Assembly: GCA_024734495.1 (NCBI GenBank)
Contig: JALMQS010000055.1
Coordinates: 7,869,386-7,933,385 of the forward strand
Reading direction: 5' to 3'
Length of the DNA: 64,000 bases
Origin: Forficula auricularia
Taxonomy: Eukaryota; Arthropoda; Insecta; Dermaptera; Forficulidae
The first letter of the stretch is position 1. The number at the start of each line of letters is the position of its first letter. This document shows positions 22,553 to 33,949 of the stretch, one piece after another. The notes beneath the pieces are model-generated. The model was not told the DNA's origin. It saw nothing but the letters and a program-made list of their open reading frames with translations, and did not search any database. The translations under genes were made by a program, and so were the position numbers.

Positions 22553-22970
22553 CAGTCGACTCTCGATAATTCGAAATCCAAGGGACTACAAGAAAAATTC
22601 GAATTATCAAGAGGAAAGAAAAAAATTCGAATTATTAAAAGTTTTTATTATATTTTTGAAAATATGTATGAGCTTACATAAATTTGATATATAGACTCAA
22701 TTAAAAAAGTAAAAATAATGAAAACGGCAAAAAAGGAACAAAAAAATTGAAGTGGGAAGTTAAGCTGAGCTGAAAGGAGGTAAACATAGGCGGAAAATGA
22801 GGAGCAAACATCGCTAGGAATTAATAAGTAAGTAATTCGAATTATAGAACGTTCTCTCCTCCTTTTGTTACGAAAAGGATTTCGAGTTATCGAGAGTATC
22901 AAAATACAGAGCATTTTTTCGATTTACCTAAGTTAACAGATGAAGAGTTCGAATTATCGAGAGTCGACTG
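22553..22970. mobile_element. pogo-like MITE with 23-bp perfect terminal repeats
   Basis: Both ends carry the same 23-bp inverted repeat starting CAGTCGACTCTCGATAATTC, and the element sits between TA dinucleotides (22551-22552 and 22971-22972). A CAGT... end with TA duplication is typical of Tc1/mariner/pogo elements. At 418 bp it has no transposase; an internal 88-codon minus-strand frame is not recognisable. Internal words AATTCGAATTAT recur as subterminal repeats. Confidence 0.85.
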
Positions 22971-23111
22971 TATATATAATCGGCAACGACCCCGAAGTGA
23001 TTTTTTTAATAAAAAAAACCACGAATAGTTCATGACAAATACAATTTATTAAAATTAGGGAATTTAAATTATTATTTTAAAACTATAACTACTGAGTCCA
23101 CGGGGCGTATC

Positions 23112-23150
23112 CCCAAGCCAGCAAGATGCCCGCCGAACGCGGCCTTTGCA
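23112..23150 (+). repeat. Helitron tail-like fragment
   Basis: AGCAAGATGCCCGCCGAACG followed by CGGCCTTTGCA resembles the 3' end of the Helitron at 21599-22307. The terminal CTRR is lost. Confidence 0.45.
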
Positions 23151-23284
23151 CTTCGTTCTTAAATAAAGTGCCAATATTTCTCTCGAAAAGTTTTTATTTT
23201 TTATTAAAGTTTTTGAATATAAAAGTCAATATGGGCAATATTATTATCTTAAAATTACTATATACCTAATATCTATAGAGAGAT

Positions 23285-23400
23285 GATCGTCAACTATCTA
23301 CTAGATTCGAGATGTTATGAATTATTTTTATTATGCCAGAAGGATTGTTTCACCCCTTCGGGAATCGAAACTGAATGCTTAAGCATAAATGCAAATAAGG
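23285..23400. repeat. Diverged fragment of the ATTAGATCCGAGATGG palindrome
   Basis: ACTAGATTCGAGATG, ATTATTTTTATTATG, CAGAAGGATTGTTTCACCCC and GGGAATCGAAACTGA follow the same order as in 61526-61900. Confidence 0.5.
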
Positions 23401-23452
23401 GAGGGACTAATGTGAAAGATGTATGGTGCCCATACTAGTTTATTTTATTTTT

Positions 23453-24207
23453 ACTTTACCATACAGGGCATGGTCAAGTATTGTAATCGTTCGTGAAAAA
23501 AGTGTTTTTTTTCCTTCTTTTTTTCAAAATATCTCAAAAACGGCTAAAACTATTTTGATTAAAAAAATTGAGCGAAACCATGGTATTTAGGTCTACAAAA
23601 AAGCTCTAATAAGTGAACATCGAAAAAATTATATTTTTCGAGATAATAATTGTTTTGTCAAAATGTCTGTTAGTTAGTTAGTCTGTCCGGTTGTCTGGTT
23701 GTCTGGTTGGGTGTCCGTTAGTCTGTGCGTTCCCAAATTTTTGTGGACGAGCTAGCTCAAAAACTAGTTTGAATATCGAAACCAAATTTCACACGTAGTT
23801 TTGGTCCATTGAGATTAAGAGCTGATTAGATTTTGGTGCATATCGACCTAAAATTAAGGGGGGCTGGGGGGGGGGTTAAAAATTAAAAATCTAGGCCATT
23901 TGAGCAAACTCAACCAAATTTTGTATACATAATAAGTGGACCCCCAGAAGTCTAAAAATGCAAAAACTAACCGCCCAAAATAGGGGGGGGGGGCGTATGG
24001 TCAAAAAATGAAAATCTAGGCTCTTGTACCAAACTCAACCAAATTTTGTATACATAATCAGTGGGCCACCAGGAGTCTAAAAATGCAAAAACTAACCATT
24101 CAAAATGGGGGGAGGGTCAAAAAGTGAAAATTATTACCCCCTACATGAATTTAAATAATTTATTAAATATTAAATATAAGAGAGGGGCCAGGTTGTATGG
24201 TAAAAGT
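23453..24207 (+). mobile_element. MITE with ACTTTACCATACA ends, copy 1
   Basis: Starts ACTTTACCATACAGGG and ends TGTATGGTAAAAGT, imperfect inverted repeats. Inside are AAACGGCTAAAACTATTTTG, a GTTAGTTAGTCTGTC-type tetranucleotide-like run, GACGAGCTAGCTCAAAAACT and repeated AACCAAATTTTGTATACATA blocks. It is 755 bp without a transposase. A conserved 3' flank, CACATCAGAACACGTCAGC, follows all copies, so the true element may extend further. Confidence 0.75.
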
Positions 24208-24244
24208 CAAGTGGATGGCCACATCAGAACACGTCAGCATATTT

Positions 24245-24445
24245 GACATTGAATAGGCCCCTCTTTTCAATTGGGCACTTTAGGCAAGTGTCCAGGGCCC
24301 CGCGATCCATGGGACCCCTTATTACTTACTTGGGACTAATTTATTTTAATATCGATGCTAGCAGAACACTTTGTATTGCTTTTAGAGGGACCCCATTATC
24401 CTAAAGTGCCCAGGGCCTCCAATAGGTTAAAGACGGCCCTACCGT
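24245..24445. repeat. Degenerate DNA-transposon-like repeat
   Basis: GGGCACTTTAGGCAAGTGTC and, inverted, CCTAAAGTGCCCAGGGCC face each other over about 130 bp, giving a weak terminal inverted repeat structure. Confidence 0.45.
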
Positions 24446-25220
24446 TGATAGGTACGTATTCATGTGATTATAATACATCTATAATAGTAAGCTTGTTAAA
24501 AGTACTACAATTTTCTTGGTGTGCCCCAAATTTTTAAATCATTAAAATTGTTCTGCGAGGAAAAAGGTTGATAATCTCTAATCTAATGGTTAAATTAAAT
24601 AAAGTTTTATTGAAAGTGAAAAGAACAATGATTTAAAAAAATGCAATTTGTAAATTATATGATATAAAGTGCAGAAACAATTTCAATTTCATTCTGCATT
24701 AATTTTCCATTAATCGTATTGTATAACACAAGACGAGAAGAGAATAATACGAGAAGGGCTTTATTGTATCTCAAGAGTGGAGTCGCAGGTGTTTTCTATG
24801 GCTCATAATCATTGCGTGGTAAAAAACACCTCGAAAGAGGAATAGTCTGCAGAGGAACGTTTTCCTTCCAGCTTCCTTCCTTCCTTCCTTCCGATTAGCG
24901 GAGAAATTCTCCATGAAGCATTCCTGGGCACATTACAGCACACATCATGTCTAATGGAATTCCTCGACAACAATTTCCCTCTTCATTGGATTGGGCATCA
25001 AATAGCAGTCCACACATTCTCTAGCCAAGACCAATTCATTTTTTGTTATTTGAAGCCACCGCTAGGGGAGTGGTAATTTAGCTAAATGAATTTACTCGGT
25101 AGGCCCGGGAGCAGACGAGAATTCACTCAAACACTTTCAAATTTTTTTTGACGAATTGTGTGTCTCAAGATACTTCTTAGTATTTGAATTCAAACCTTTT
25201 CTTAATAGAATTTCGAATAA
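24446..25220. other. No gene seen; apparently non-repetitive
   Basis: Includes a (CCTT)n run at about 24874-24894 and sequence without obvious internal repeats. No coding frame recognised. Confidence 0.4.
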
Positions 25221-26205
25221 TGGGCATTCCACGCCAAATTGGACCGTTTGAAAAATTTTAATTTTTGATTTCCTTCATTTTTTGACATTTTTTTATTACC
25301 CATCAAAAAACTCTTCCTGATAAATTTTGAAATTTTTTCGACCACAGGCTTAAAAGATATCAAATTTTTCGCTCATTACTTCTTCAAAAATGGTCTAAAT
25401 TAAAAAAAAAAAAATAAAAAATAATACAATTTTTATATTTTTACATATTTTTTAGAAAAAAAATACAAAAAATTATTTAAAATGTTTTTATATTGCGATT
25501 TTTGATTTAGAAAATTTTAATCTTGTTTTTGAAACTGTGTGAACTCTTCGATTTCTTTGATAATTTTTTATTTTAAATTTCTATTCATTCTACAAATTTT
25601 AAGACTGGGTTGATAGTGGACCTATGATAATTACCTACTATTTGTTTTTTCGATTTTCGATTTTTGAATTTGATTTTCTTTCAGAAAACTATGATAAAAA
25701 TCAATTCAAAATAACTAAAAAAAGAGAACCCAAAATCAAAAAGTGGTTTTAATAATGATTAATAGCAAATAAATTTTTTTAGAAATTTTCAAAAATCAAA
25801 ACAAATAGTAATTATCATAGGACCACTATCAACTTGGGCTTTAAATTTCTAGAATGAATAGAAGCTTAAAATAAAAAATTATCAAAAAGAGCACATACAG
25901 TTTCCAAAAAAAGATTAAAATTGTCAAACTCAAAAATCGTATATAAAAATACTTTAAATAATCTTTTTGTATTTTTTTTCTAAAAAGTATGTAAAAAACA
26001 AAAATTTCAAAAAAAAAAAAAATTGAATTTGGACCATTTTTGAAGAAGTTATGAGCGAAATTCCATATCTTTTAAACAGGTGATTAAAGAAAATTTCAAA
26101 ATTTACCAGAAAGAGTTTTTTGATGGATACTAAAAAAATGTCAAAAAATGAAGGAAATCAAAAATTAAAATTTTTCAAACCATCAGATTTGGAGTGGAAT
26201 GCATT
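25221..26205. mobile_element. ~1-kb foldback element, copy 1
   Basis: Arms 25221-25700 and about 25725-26205 are inverted copies nearly to the centre. Outer end CACGCCAAATTGGACCGTTT faces AAACCATCAGATTTGGAGTG. Arms share CTTCATTTTTTGACATTTTT, ATTACTTCTTCAAAAATGGT and GTTGATAGTGGACCTATGAT. A second copy occupies 48436-49690. No protein coding. Confidence 0.8.
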
Positions 26206-26442
26206 AATACAAACTAAATTGGGAAGATTTTTGTCTTACACTTATTTGAATGTCACAAGTACCCATGAATTTAAGGATTGATTGTTGGAATTTGTGATTT
26301 CAGAGAAATTATAGTGACAGAGAGAACGATCTATTTGCGGTATCTCCACCAGAATTACGGTATTTTTATTCAATTTTAATTTCAGTTATTGAGAGTTTTT
26401 TAACGGAAATTAAGGACAAATTTTTGTGTATTTATTTATTTT

Positions 26443-26481
26443 TCACCAACGTTTCGTCGACTTTGCCGACTTCTTCAGGGT
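26443..26481 (-). ncRNA. Hammerhead ribozyme-like motif (CG subfamily)
   Basis: Minus strand: stem I 5' AACC, CUGAAGA, extra A, stem II GUCG/CGAC with loop GCAAAGU, GAAA, CG, UU, then stem I 3' GGU. ACC pairs with GGU across the putative cleavage site. The motif is the same as at 35604-35640. The palindromic partner arm is not evident within a few hundred bases, so this may be a 5'-truncated insertion; the adjoining AATTAAGGACAAATTTTTGTG matches the arm at 35560. Confidence 0.65.
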
Positions 26482-27997
26482 TTCAAATTGTAGTTACATC
26501 ACCCATTCGTCCAAAATACAATATTTTTCTTTATCTCTGTTACCAATGACCATGTGAAATTCAAAAAATCCGGCACATTCACATAAACAATAATTAGATA
26601 AACAGTTTCAAAAACAATACAAATACCTAGAATCAGACAATACAGATTTAGAACAATAGAACGGAATCATTTTACTTATCCATTTTCATAATACATGGAA
26701 ATATCAAATTTACCATAATTTCAATATAATTTACTGATTTTGCACACGATATATTTTATGAAGTTCTGAAATCGAGGGGGGAAAAATTGTAACAATTAAT
26801 AATTTACTAATTATGAAACATCCTCAGTTGAAGTGGCTTAATAAATCTAAAGAATTTGAATTATGTTGTATTTATGGCTGTAGTTTATTTTTGAAGAGGA
26901 GTTTCTTTATAAAATAAGAATATAAAATATAAATAAGCTGACGTGTTCTGATGTGGGCATCCACTTGACTTTACCACTGATTTACAATAAAAACAAGCTA
27001 GTAACAACGCATTTATTTGACTTACAAAGTGGGTTAACTTTAGTATTTTTTGACGTTTTTTCGCTTCAGCCATTTTCGCAACAGCCTTCAATCGCTTATT
27101 AAGAACTTTTTGTTTTATAAATCTCCCTTTATAATGTACTTTATCTGAAATTTCTATGAAAAAATATATACAAGCTCGGACATTGTTGGCAGATTTCAAA
27201 CGAGCACGGGATTGGGTAGTAGTGGTACATAAATAGCAAAAAGTTTGATGAAATATAAATTCTTATTGTCTGTTCTATATACTCTAGGATTAACTTTTTG
27301 CTAGCATTGTCGCGAAACAACTACCTTAAGTACTATAAAGTAAAGAAAAAGAAGTACCTAGAGGTTAAGAAGTAATTAATCGTATTAATCGAGGATAGAA
27401 TTTATTTGTTTTGAATCCGTTGAAGAATAAAAAAAAAATAAAAGTAAAAAATCCTCGAGCACAAAAATAAAATAAAAATCTTTTCCCTCTCTTTCTCTCT
27501 TTCTATATATCTTTCTTTTTCTTTATTCAGCAGCATCAAATTTGGCATCTCTCTGTATCCATCTCTATCTCTTCTCCACAGGCAAAATGAAATGGCATTC
27601 AAGTTGCGTTTTTATTTGCTTTCTTCGTATTTTTTTATTTAATATAAAAAGCCACCCCCTCATTTAACATCACATTCAAAAATCCTTTAATCGTTTTCCT
27701 TTTTTACACTTGAATGTTTCCCGATAATAGAATAGAATACGTACGTTTCAAAAACAGACACAATTAGATACATATCTGCCTAAAGAATACTATCATATTC
27801 TTGATTGTATTTATTAAATTAACAAATAAATAGGTACAATTATAAAGTATTTCAATCGGTACTATGATCAGGGAATTAAAAAAAGTGACCCCTATCAAGG
27901 GACGAATTTTCATTTTATTTATATTATGATATTTTAGTTTCAAGCGGTTCAAGCGATTCTTGGAAAGCTGACGTGTTCTGGTGTGTCCATACACTTA
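26482..27997. other. No gene seen; one MITE-end fragment at 26935-26985
   Basis: 26935-26985 reads AAGCTGACGTGTTCTGATGT then CCACTTGACTTTACCA, the flank and terminus of the ACTTTACCATACA MITE in minus orientation. The remainder is AT-rich. A 104-codon minus-strand frame (26885-27199) overlaps this fragment and shows no known domain. Confidence 0.45.
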
Positions 27998-28782
27998 ACT
28001 TTACCATACAATCTGGCCCCTAAAATTATTTATAATCATGTAGGGGGGGGGGGGTTAATTTTTCATTTTTATACTTCTGGTGTCCCACTGATTATGTATA
28101 CAAAATTTGGTTAAGTTTGGTAAATGGCAAAGATTTTCATTTTTTGACCCATTTTGGGCGGTTAGTTTTTGTATTTTTATACTTCTGGGGGACCACTGAT
28201 TATGTATACAAAATTTGGTTGAGTTTGGTAAACGGTCAAGATTTTTATTTTTTGACCCCCCCCCCTTTAGGCGGTTAGTTTTTGCATTTTTAGACTTCTG
28301 GCGTCTCACTGATTATGTATACAAAATTTGGTTGAGTTTGCTCAAACGGCCTAGATTTTTAATTTTTAACTCCCCTTTCGCCCCCTTAATTTTGGGTCGA
28401 TATGCACCAAAATCTAATCAGCTCTTAATCTCAATGGACCAAAACTACGCGCGAAATTTGGTTTCGATATTCACACTAGTTTTTGAGCTAGCTCGTCCAC
28501 AAAAATTTGGTAACGCACAGATTAACTAGCTAACTAACTAACTAACAACCAGACAACCAGACAGACTAACAGACATTTTGACAAAACAATTATTATCTCG
28601 AAAATTATAATTTTTTTGATGTTCACTTATTAGGGCTTTTTTTAGAGCGAAATGCCATGGTATCGCTCAATTTTTTTAACCAAAATAGTTTCAGCCGTTT
28701 TTGAGATATTTCGAAAAAAAGAAGGAAAAAAAAACTTTTTCATGCACGATTACAATACTTGACCAACCCTGTATGGTAAAGT
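27998..28782 (-). mobile_element. MITE with ACTTTACCATACA ends, copy 2 (inverted)
   Basis: Begins ACTTTACCATACA and ends CTGTATGGTAAAGT; the interior is the reverse complement of copy 1, including three AATTTTGTATACATA-type blocks and the GTTAGTTAG-type run at about 28530-28575. 785 bp. Overlapping 84- and 104-codon frames on opposite strands are repeat artefacts. Confidence 0.8.
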
Positions 28783-29615
28783 AAAAAATACTAAATAGTA
28801 TCAAATGTTCGAAAAATCAAATATTAGGTTTTTCAAAAACTAATAGTCGGGGAAAAATTTATAACGCTAGATTTGAGTTCTTGAGATTTTAAATACTCTG
28901 AAAATGCCATTGGATCCTCTAGTGCATCCCCCTCTGGTCGTTAATGGGTTAATAAAAAGAAAGTGTGTTGCTGTGAGAGTACAATACACAGTACACAGTC
29001 CTTAAAATCAAATAATCCGAATTTTCGCTATCAAAATTCCAGCATTGAGAATGTTAATCATCCGTCCCTGAATAAAGGCCATGATGTTCTCTATTCGAAA
29101 TGTCAACAAAATATCCCGAATGAATAACCTAATAAATTTCCATTATTATTATTAACATTATCATTTTGTTGCTAGTGGAAGTTTAATCTCTCGTGTTCAA
29201 ATATCCCTCCGCCTACCATACTATAGTACATAGCTTATACTACTTATACAGTGATAACAAAACAATATATGAATGTTATCGATAACACACGGCATAATAT
29301 TGTTACGGATTAGCAAATTAGAAATTAATTTGACGTTTAAGAAATATGGAAATTCCATTCAAACCAAATAAAAGGAATCCATCTATCTATCTTAATATAT
29401 GAGGCAACCTATTCTAATTCAAATTCCACGTTCAATTAATTTATAAATACCTTGCGGAGCAAGAGTTGCTCGTTAATTTTTCTACTTTTAGTTAAAAACG
29501 ATATATTTATATTATTTTTAATAATAAATTCAGGTAAAAAAGATCAATTTTTATAATTAAATAAAATTAAAATAATTTTTTTTGCCAATGTTTTGACTAA
29601 ATCGTCGAAGTTTTA
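28783..29615. other. No gene seen
   Basis: AT-rich; no recognisable feature. Confidence 0.5.
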
Positions 29616-29805
29616 GGGCCAGTTGTATGTCGGTTGGTAAACTATTTTTAAACGTTGACAAAGGATCCCTTAAAATTCACATTGTGCCAGGTGGGATGAC
29701 AGGAACTTTCATCTGATTGGCCATCCCGCCGGGCACAATGTCAATTTTAAGGTTTTACCTTTGTCAACGTTTAAAAAGAGTTTACCAACCGACATACAAT
29801 TGGCC
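29616..29805. mobile_element. 190-bp palindromic MITE
   Basis: Arms of about 75 bp: GGGCCAGTTGTATGTCGGTT on the left is inverted at AACCGACATACAATTGGCC on the right, and ACGTTGACAAAGG faces CCTTTGTCAACGT. TTA flanks both ends, a possible 3-bp duplication as in Harbinger-type elements. The two arms are closely matched, suggesting little decay. Confidence 0.8.
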
Positions 29806-29959
29806 TTAAGACATTCTAATAAATTAATTATCTTTGAACTGACTTTCCATCGTTTCAGAAATGTCTTCTATAGAATAACATATTATGAATTAAATTGAAT
29901 AATAAATAATAATTTTATTGAAGCAATTTTTTACATGAAATAATGAAATTACGCAAATT

Positions 29960-30325
29960 TTCAACTAGCGCTTGAGTCCGAACGGTTGGTCAGAGAAAAA
30001 ACCTAAATGATGGACTTTGTGTAAAATTTTATGAACTTTCATTTTGAATAGGAAGGTTATTTACGTAAAGTTGATAGTTTTCGAGTTATAAGCAAAAAAC
30101 CGCCAAAAAATGAGATTTTTTACCTTTTTTTTTTTTGCATTTTTGACAATGTTCCGTTACGTAATTTTGTTACCAAACCTCAGTATTCGGATTCATGACA
30201 CCCAAAAACATAATGAAGAAATTACAACTGCTACAAAACTTTCCTGGTAAAAACACAATTTAACAGGACTATTTGTTTTAATAAAAAAAAATTTCCACTA
30301 AATATTTTGCTTTGTGGTTGACCCC
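29960..30325 (-). repeat. Dispersed repeat, inverted match to 9760-10090
   Basis: Reverse complement of the block at 9768-10090: GAACTTTCATTTTGAATAGG, GTTATAAGCAAAAAACCGCC and AACAGGACTATTTG occur in reversed order. Confidence 0.65.
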
Positions 30326-30355
30326 CCCATAAAAATTTTCTGGCTACGCCACTGT

Positions 30356-30755
30356 CCTCAGCGATGTAAGTTTCTCATCATATAACATGTGGTTTTTACC
30401 ATTGAAAAATCAATTTTTTATTCCGGCCAAAGTAATTGTTCAAAAAATTTGAAACTCTGTAGATTTTAACCTTATAATAGTAGATATCCATCAGAATTTT
30501 TACAGATTTTTCGCTATTATAATTTTGGAATTTATACCTTAGTAACACTAAGATATAGCTGTATTTTATCTAGCTGTAACTCCAAAATTATAATAGCTAA
30601 AAATCTGTAATATTCTGATGGATAGCTAGTATTATAAGGATAAAGTCTACAGAGTTTTAAATTTTTTTGAACTATTACTTGACCGAGAACAAAAAATTGA
30701 TATTTTAATGGCAAAAACCCCATGTTATTTAGATAAGAAAATTACATCGCTGAGG
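30356..30755. mobile_element. 400-bp palindrome with ~190-bp arms
   Basis: CCTCAGCGATGTAAGTTTCT at the left end is inverted at ...TTACATCGCTGAGG at the right end. Arms share AACTCTGTAGATTTTAACCT and ATTATAATTTTGGA, meeting at a short loop near 30555. No coding capacity. Confidence 0.8.
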
Positions 30756-30803
30756 CACAGGTTATAATTGAGACAGAGACTTGAAACTTGGGGGATATTT
30801 TTT

Positions 30804-31381
30804 ACTTTACGAAACAGGGTATGGTCAAATACCTATTGTAATCGCGCATTAAAAAAGTGGGTTTTTTCCTTCTTTTTTTCGAAATATCTCAAAAACGGCT
30901 GAAACTATTATGATTAAAAAAATTGAACGAAACTATGGCATTTCGCTCTACAAAAAAGCTCTAATAAGTAAACATCGAAAAAATTATATTTTTTGAGATA
31001 ATAAATGTTTTGTCAAAATGTCTGTTAGTTAGTCTGTCTGTTTGGTTGTCTGGTTGTCTGGTTGTCTGGTTGTTAGTTAGTCTGTGCGTTACCAAATTTT
31101 TGTAGACGAGCTAGCTCAAAAACTAGTATGAATATCGAAACCAAATTTCACACGTAGTTTTGGTCCATTGAGATTAAGAGCTGATTAGATTTTGGTGCAT
31201 ATCGACCTAAAATTAAGGGGGTGGAGGGGGGGGGGTTAAAAATTAAAAATCTAGGTCATTTTAGCAAACTCAACCAAATTTTGTATACATAATCAGTGGG
31301 ACCCCAGAAGTATAAAAATGCAAAAACTAACCCCTCTAAATGATTATAAATAATTTTATGAGCCAGGTTGTATGTTAAAGT
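30804..31381 (+). mobile_element. MITE with ACTTTACCATACA ends, copy 3 (shorter)
   Basis: Starts ACTTTACGAAACAGGG and ends TTGTATGTTAAAGT. Same order of internal blocks as copy 1 but with fewer TTTTGTATACATA units and a longer TGTCTGGTTGTCTGGTTG run (31040-31075). 578 bp. Followed by CACATCAGAACACGTCAGC as in the other copies. Confidence 0.75.
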
Positions 31382-32317
31382 CAAGTGGATCACATCAGAA
31401 CACGTCAGCTTATTTTGTATTTATTTCTAACCATATGAGCCCTTGTCAACGTAAAAATTCGCAAATAGCCAAAATAAGGGCCCCCTTAATACATAGCCTG
31501 TACTTATAATTTAAACAAATTATCTACCAAGATTCTTTTTTTCCATATTTATTTGATTATATTTTTTTTATTATAAAAATAATTAAACTATATTCAAACG
31601 CCTTCCCAATTGATAACAAACCCAAATGTTAAAAATTATTTTTTTTATTCCAGAGCGCAATCACAAGGAGGCAAAGTCGAAAGAATAAATTAGAAAACAA
31701 AAAAGTATTTTTTTGTTTATTATTAAAGACAAAAGGATCAGCCGGGGTTCGAACCCGGGATCTTGTTCTTTAATTTAATTTAGTAAAATAACATTTTTAT
31801 TTCAAAAAAATTTAACTGACTTTCTAAAATGTAACCAAGTGTTCATTAATAAATATCCATGTTCGAAAACAATGTCTATTATTTATATTGTTTGTGTAAA
31901 GAAACCCTCGAGAGATTGAGCATGAGTAGGGAGGGTTTCTGCACTCTTGGGGGTGTGAATATAGTGCAATTTAAAATGTTTACTTTTTGCCCAATATTCA
32001 TGAAATACGCACACAAAGCTGTTTTTTTCTTCTTTTCAAATTAGATGCAAATTAGATTAAAAGTAAATAGAGATAAAATACACACAAAATATGCAGCTAG
32101 AAAAAAAAACGACTAATAAATAAATAAATGTGACCGGAATTTTCATTCCAATATTGAATAAAAATAAAATGATAAAACCGAAAATAGTTTATTATTTAAT
32201 TTTTTTAATAGAATGTCATAAACAAAATGATTTTTAATATATTCACAGACACACAATAACACACAATAAATAAGTTAATGTTTATATCTACTATAGTAGA
32301 TACTATAGTAAGGATAT
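31382..32317. other. No gene seen; isolated tRNA T-arm-like word at 31742-31761
   Basis: 31742-31761 on the minus strand reads CCGGGTTCGAACCCCGG, a perfect T-arm with loop TTCGAAC, followed by CTGATCC like an acceptor strand. No matching acceptor or D arm lies within tRNA distance, so it is a fragment of a tRNA or SINE and not a tRNA gene. The rest is AT-rich. Confidence 0.45.
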
Positions 32318-32664
32318 TAGTCAAAACGGGTTCTTACTAGTTAAAACGCGTTTCACTGAATACATTTGTGCCAACTATAATTTACTGATGTTGGTTGAGT
32401 TTGGTCCAAAAGTCTAGAATCTCCATTTTTGACCTTTTTGGTGTTTATTTTCAAAATTACATCCTCTACAACTTTGCTTCTAATGAGGATGTAATTTTTG
32501 ACAATTTCGTTTAAAAAATGAGGCGGAAAGTAAAAAATGAAGATTCTAGACCTTTGGACTAAATTCAACCAACCTCAGTAAATTTTAGTTGCCATAAAGG
32601 TATTCAGTGAAACGCGTTTTAACTAGTAAAAGCCAGTTGTTACTAAAAACCGGTTTTTACTGCA
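32318..32664. mobile_element. Palindromic element with nested inner hairpin
   Basis: AACGGGTTCTTACTAGTTAA, AACGCGTTTCACTGAATAC and GGTTGAGTTTGGTCCAAAAG on the left are inverted on the right half (about 32535-32664). The centre has its own inverted pair AAATTACATCCTC / GAGGATGTAATTT around 32454-32496. Confidence 0.75.
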
Positions 32665-32796
32665 TCATATTCATATATTTGTCATTTAAATTGGAACTTA
32701 AAATTTTGATAGCTATAGAAAAAACTTACATCTTAACACTCGTAGAATTGTCAAAGGAAATTTTAAAAAATAAAATAAAAAAATCCCAAAAATGTG

Positions 32797-32922
32797 TCAT
32801 CTATTATATCCGAGATTTTAATGGTTTATTTTAATTATGATATATGTCAGAAGGGTTGTTTTTATCCCCTTTTATTTTAATTATGGTATATGTCAGAAGG
32901 GTTGGTTTTTATCCCCTCGGCC
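32797..32922. repeat. Fragment of ATTAGATCCGAGATGG repeat with duplicated block
   Basis: TCATCTATTATATCCGAGAT starts the fragment; then TATATGTCAGAAGGGTTG-TTTTTATCCCC occurs twice in tandem (about 32840-32872 and 32886-32918). The mariner remnant abuts its end. Confidence 0.55.
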
Positions 32923-33327
32923 TCAAAAAGCTTGGCAAGGTATGGAAATTGGCTGGATGGGTCCCCCACGAAATCTCCGACAACAAGGGCGAAAAGACCG
33001 CGCAAAAAGAATCACATCGTGTTCCATCACGATAACGCACGTCCACATGTTGAGCGCCGGGTCGTCGAATTCATCGCCAATAAGGGCTGGGATCAACTCC
33101 TACATCCGCCGTACTCACCGACCGAAGCACTGACGGACTATCACATCAACCGCTCTTTGAAAAACTGGCAAAAGACTAAGATCTACGACGATTTGGATGA
33201 CTTGGTGGCCGATGTCAAAGCGTGGATTGCCTCCAAGAATCGTGACTTCTACGCCCGTGGAATCGACCGACTGCCAAGCAAATGGGAAGCAGTTATTGAA
33301 GTAGATGGTGAATACGTTCCCGAATAA
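32923..33327 (+). pseudogene. mariner transposase remnant
   Basis: Two frames. First LKKLGKVWKLAGWVPHEISD (32923-33003), the block just before the catalytic core (W-VPHE). After a junction near 33003 a second frame reads KKNHIVFHHDNARPHVERRV, then HPPYSPTEALTDYHINRSL, then RGIDRLPSKWEAVIEVDG and TAA (33325-33327). HHDNARPH has the second catalytic Asp and TDYH the third, spaced as in D,D34D mariners. About 100 residues with the first Asp are deleted, so it is inactive. The GC content is clearly above the surroundings, suggesting a fairly recent arrival. Confidence 0.9.
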
Positions 33328-33417
33328 TCATTTAAACATGTTTTTGTTAAATTTTATTATTTTTTTGCTGAATAAAAATTTTTTTAAAAAACGTTCCATA
33401 ATTATGCATCAACCTAA
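32923..33417 (+). mobile_element. Internally deleted mariner element
   Basis: Contains the transposase remnant 32923-33327, an AT-rich 3' UTR and a 3' end CATAATTATGCATCAACCTAA, whose complement starts TTAGGTTGATGCATAATT as mariner terminal repeats do; TA follows at 33418-33419. The 5' terminal repeat and N-terminal coding part are missing. Confidence 0.8.
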
Positions 33418-33949
33418 TATTATATATTTGTGGATATAAAAACCAAAAATTTAATGATAGAAATAGGATAAAAGTAGCATAATTATGCCAAAATGTACTT
33501 ACCACAATGGTAAATAAATGAAAGCTAAACCATGAATTCGTCTTCGATTAGATTGCTGAATGTGAGAAGCATTAAGTAATTGATGTGATGAAATTATGGG
33601 TAAATTGTGGTAAAATAAGTAAAATAAAATATTAAAAAAAAATTCAAAAAGATGGGTACAACTGGACTCAAATCATGTCTTAGACAATAACATTTTTTAT
33701 AAAATTGAAATTTTTTCGTTTTCTTACATTTTCAATTTTTGAGTTAATAAAAGATTGAAGAGGAGAATAGTTAATTGTGTTGCTATAAAATAAAATAAGT
33801 AAAATAAATAAATAAATAATAATATTATTTTTTTTTTTAACCTTGATCTTAAAAATCACTCCAGTAGTTTTTCTGATAGATTTTTGACTGAAATTTTTAA
33901 AAAGTTAAGCACAAAATTAATAATAGAACAATGAGCAAATTTTAAATTA
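33418..33949. other. No gene seen
   Basis: AT-rich; nothing recognised. Confidence 0.5.

Noticed and set aside
26885..27199. 104-codon minus-strand frame
   Set aside because: Runs through a MITE-end fragment; no known domain and no start context.
28055..28529. Overlapping 84- and 104-codon frames
   Set aside because: Lie in the MITE and arise from its repeated TTTTGTATACATA blocks.
31021..31080. Possible CRISPR-like array in the TCTGGTTGTCTGGTTG run
   Set aside because: It is a short direct tetramer/octamer slippage tract inside a MITE; no spacers, and the context is eukaryotic.
31742..31768. Possible tRNA gene
   Set aside because: A perfect T arm and acceptor-like strand are present but no D or anticodon arm or matching acceptor strand at tRNA distance.
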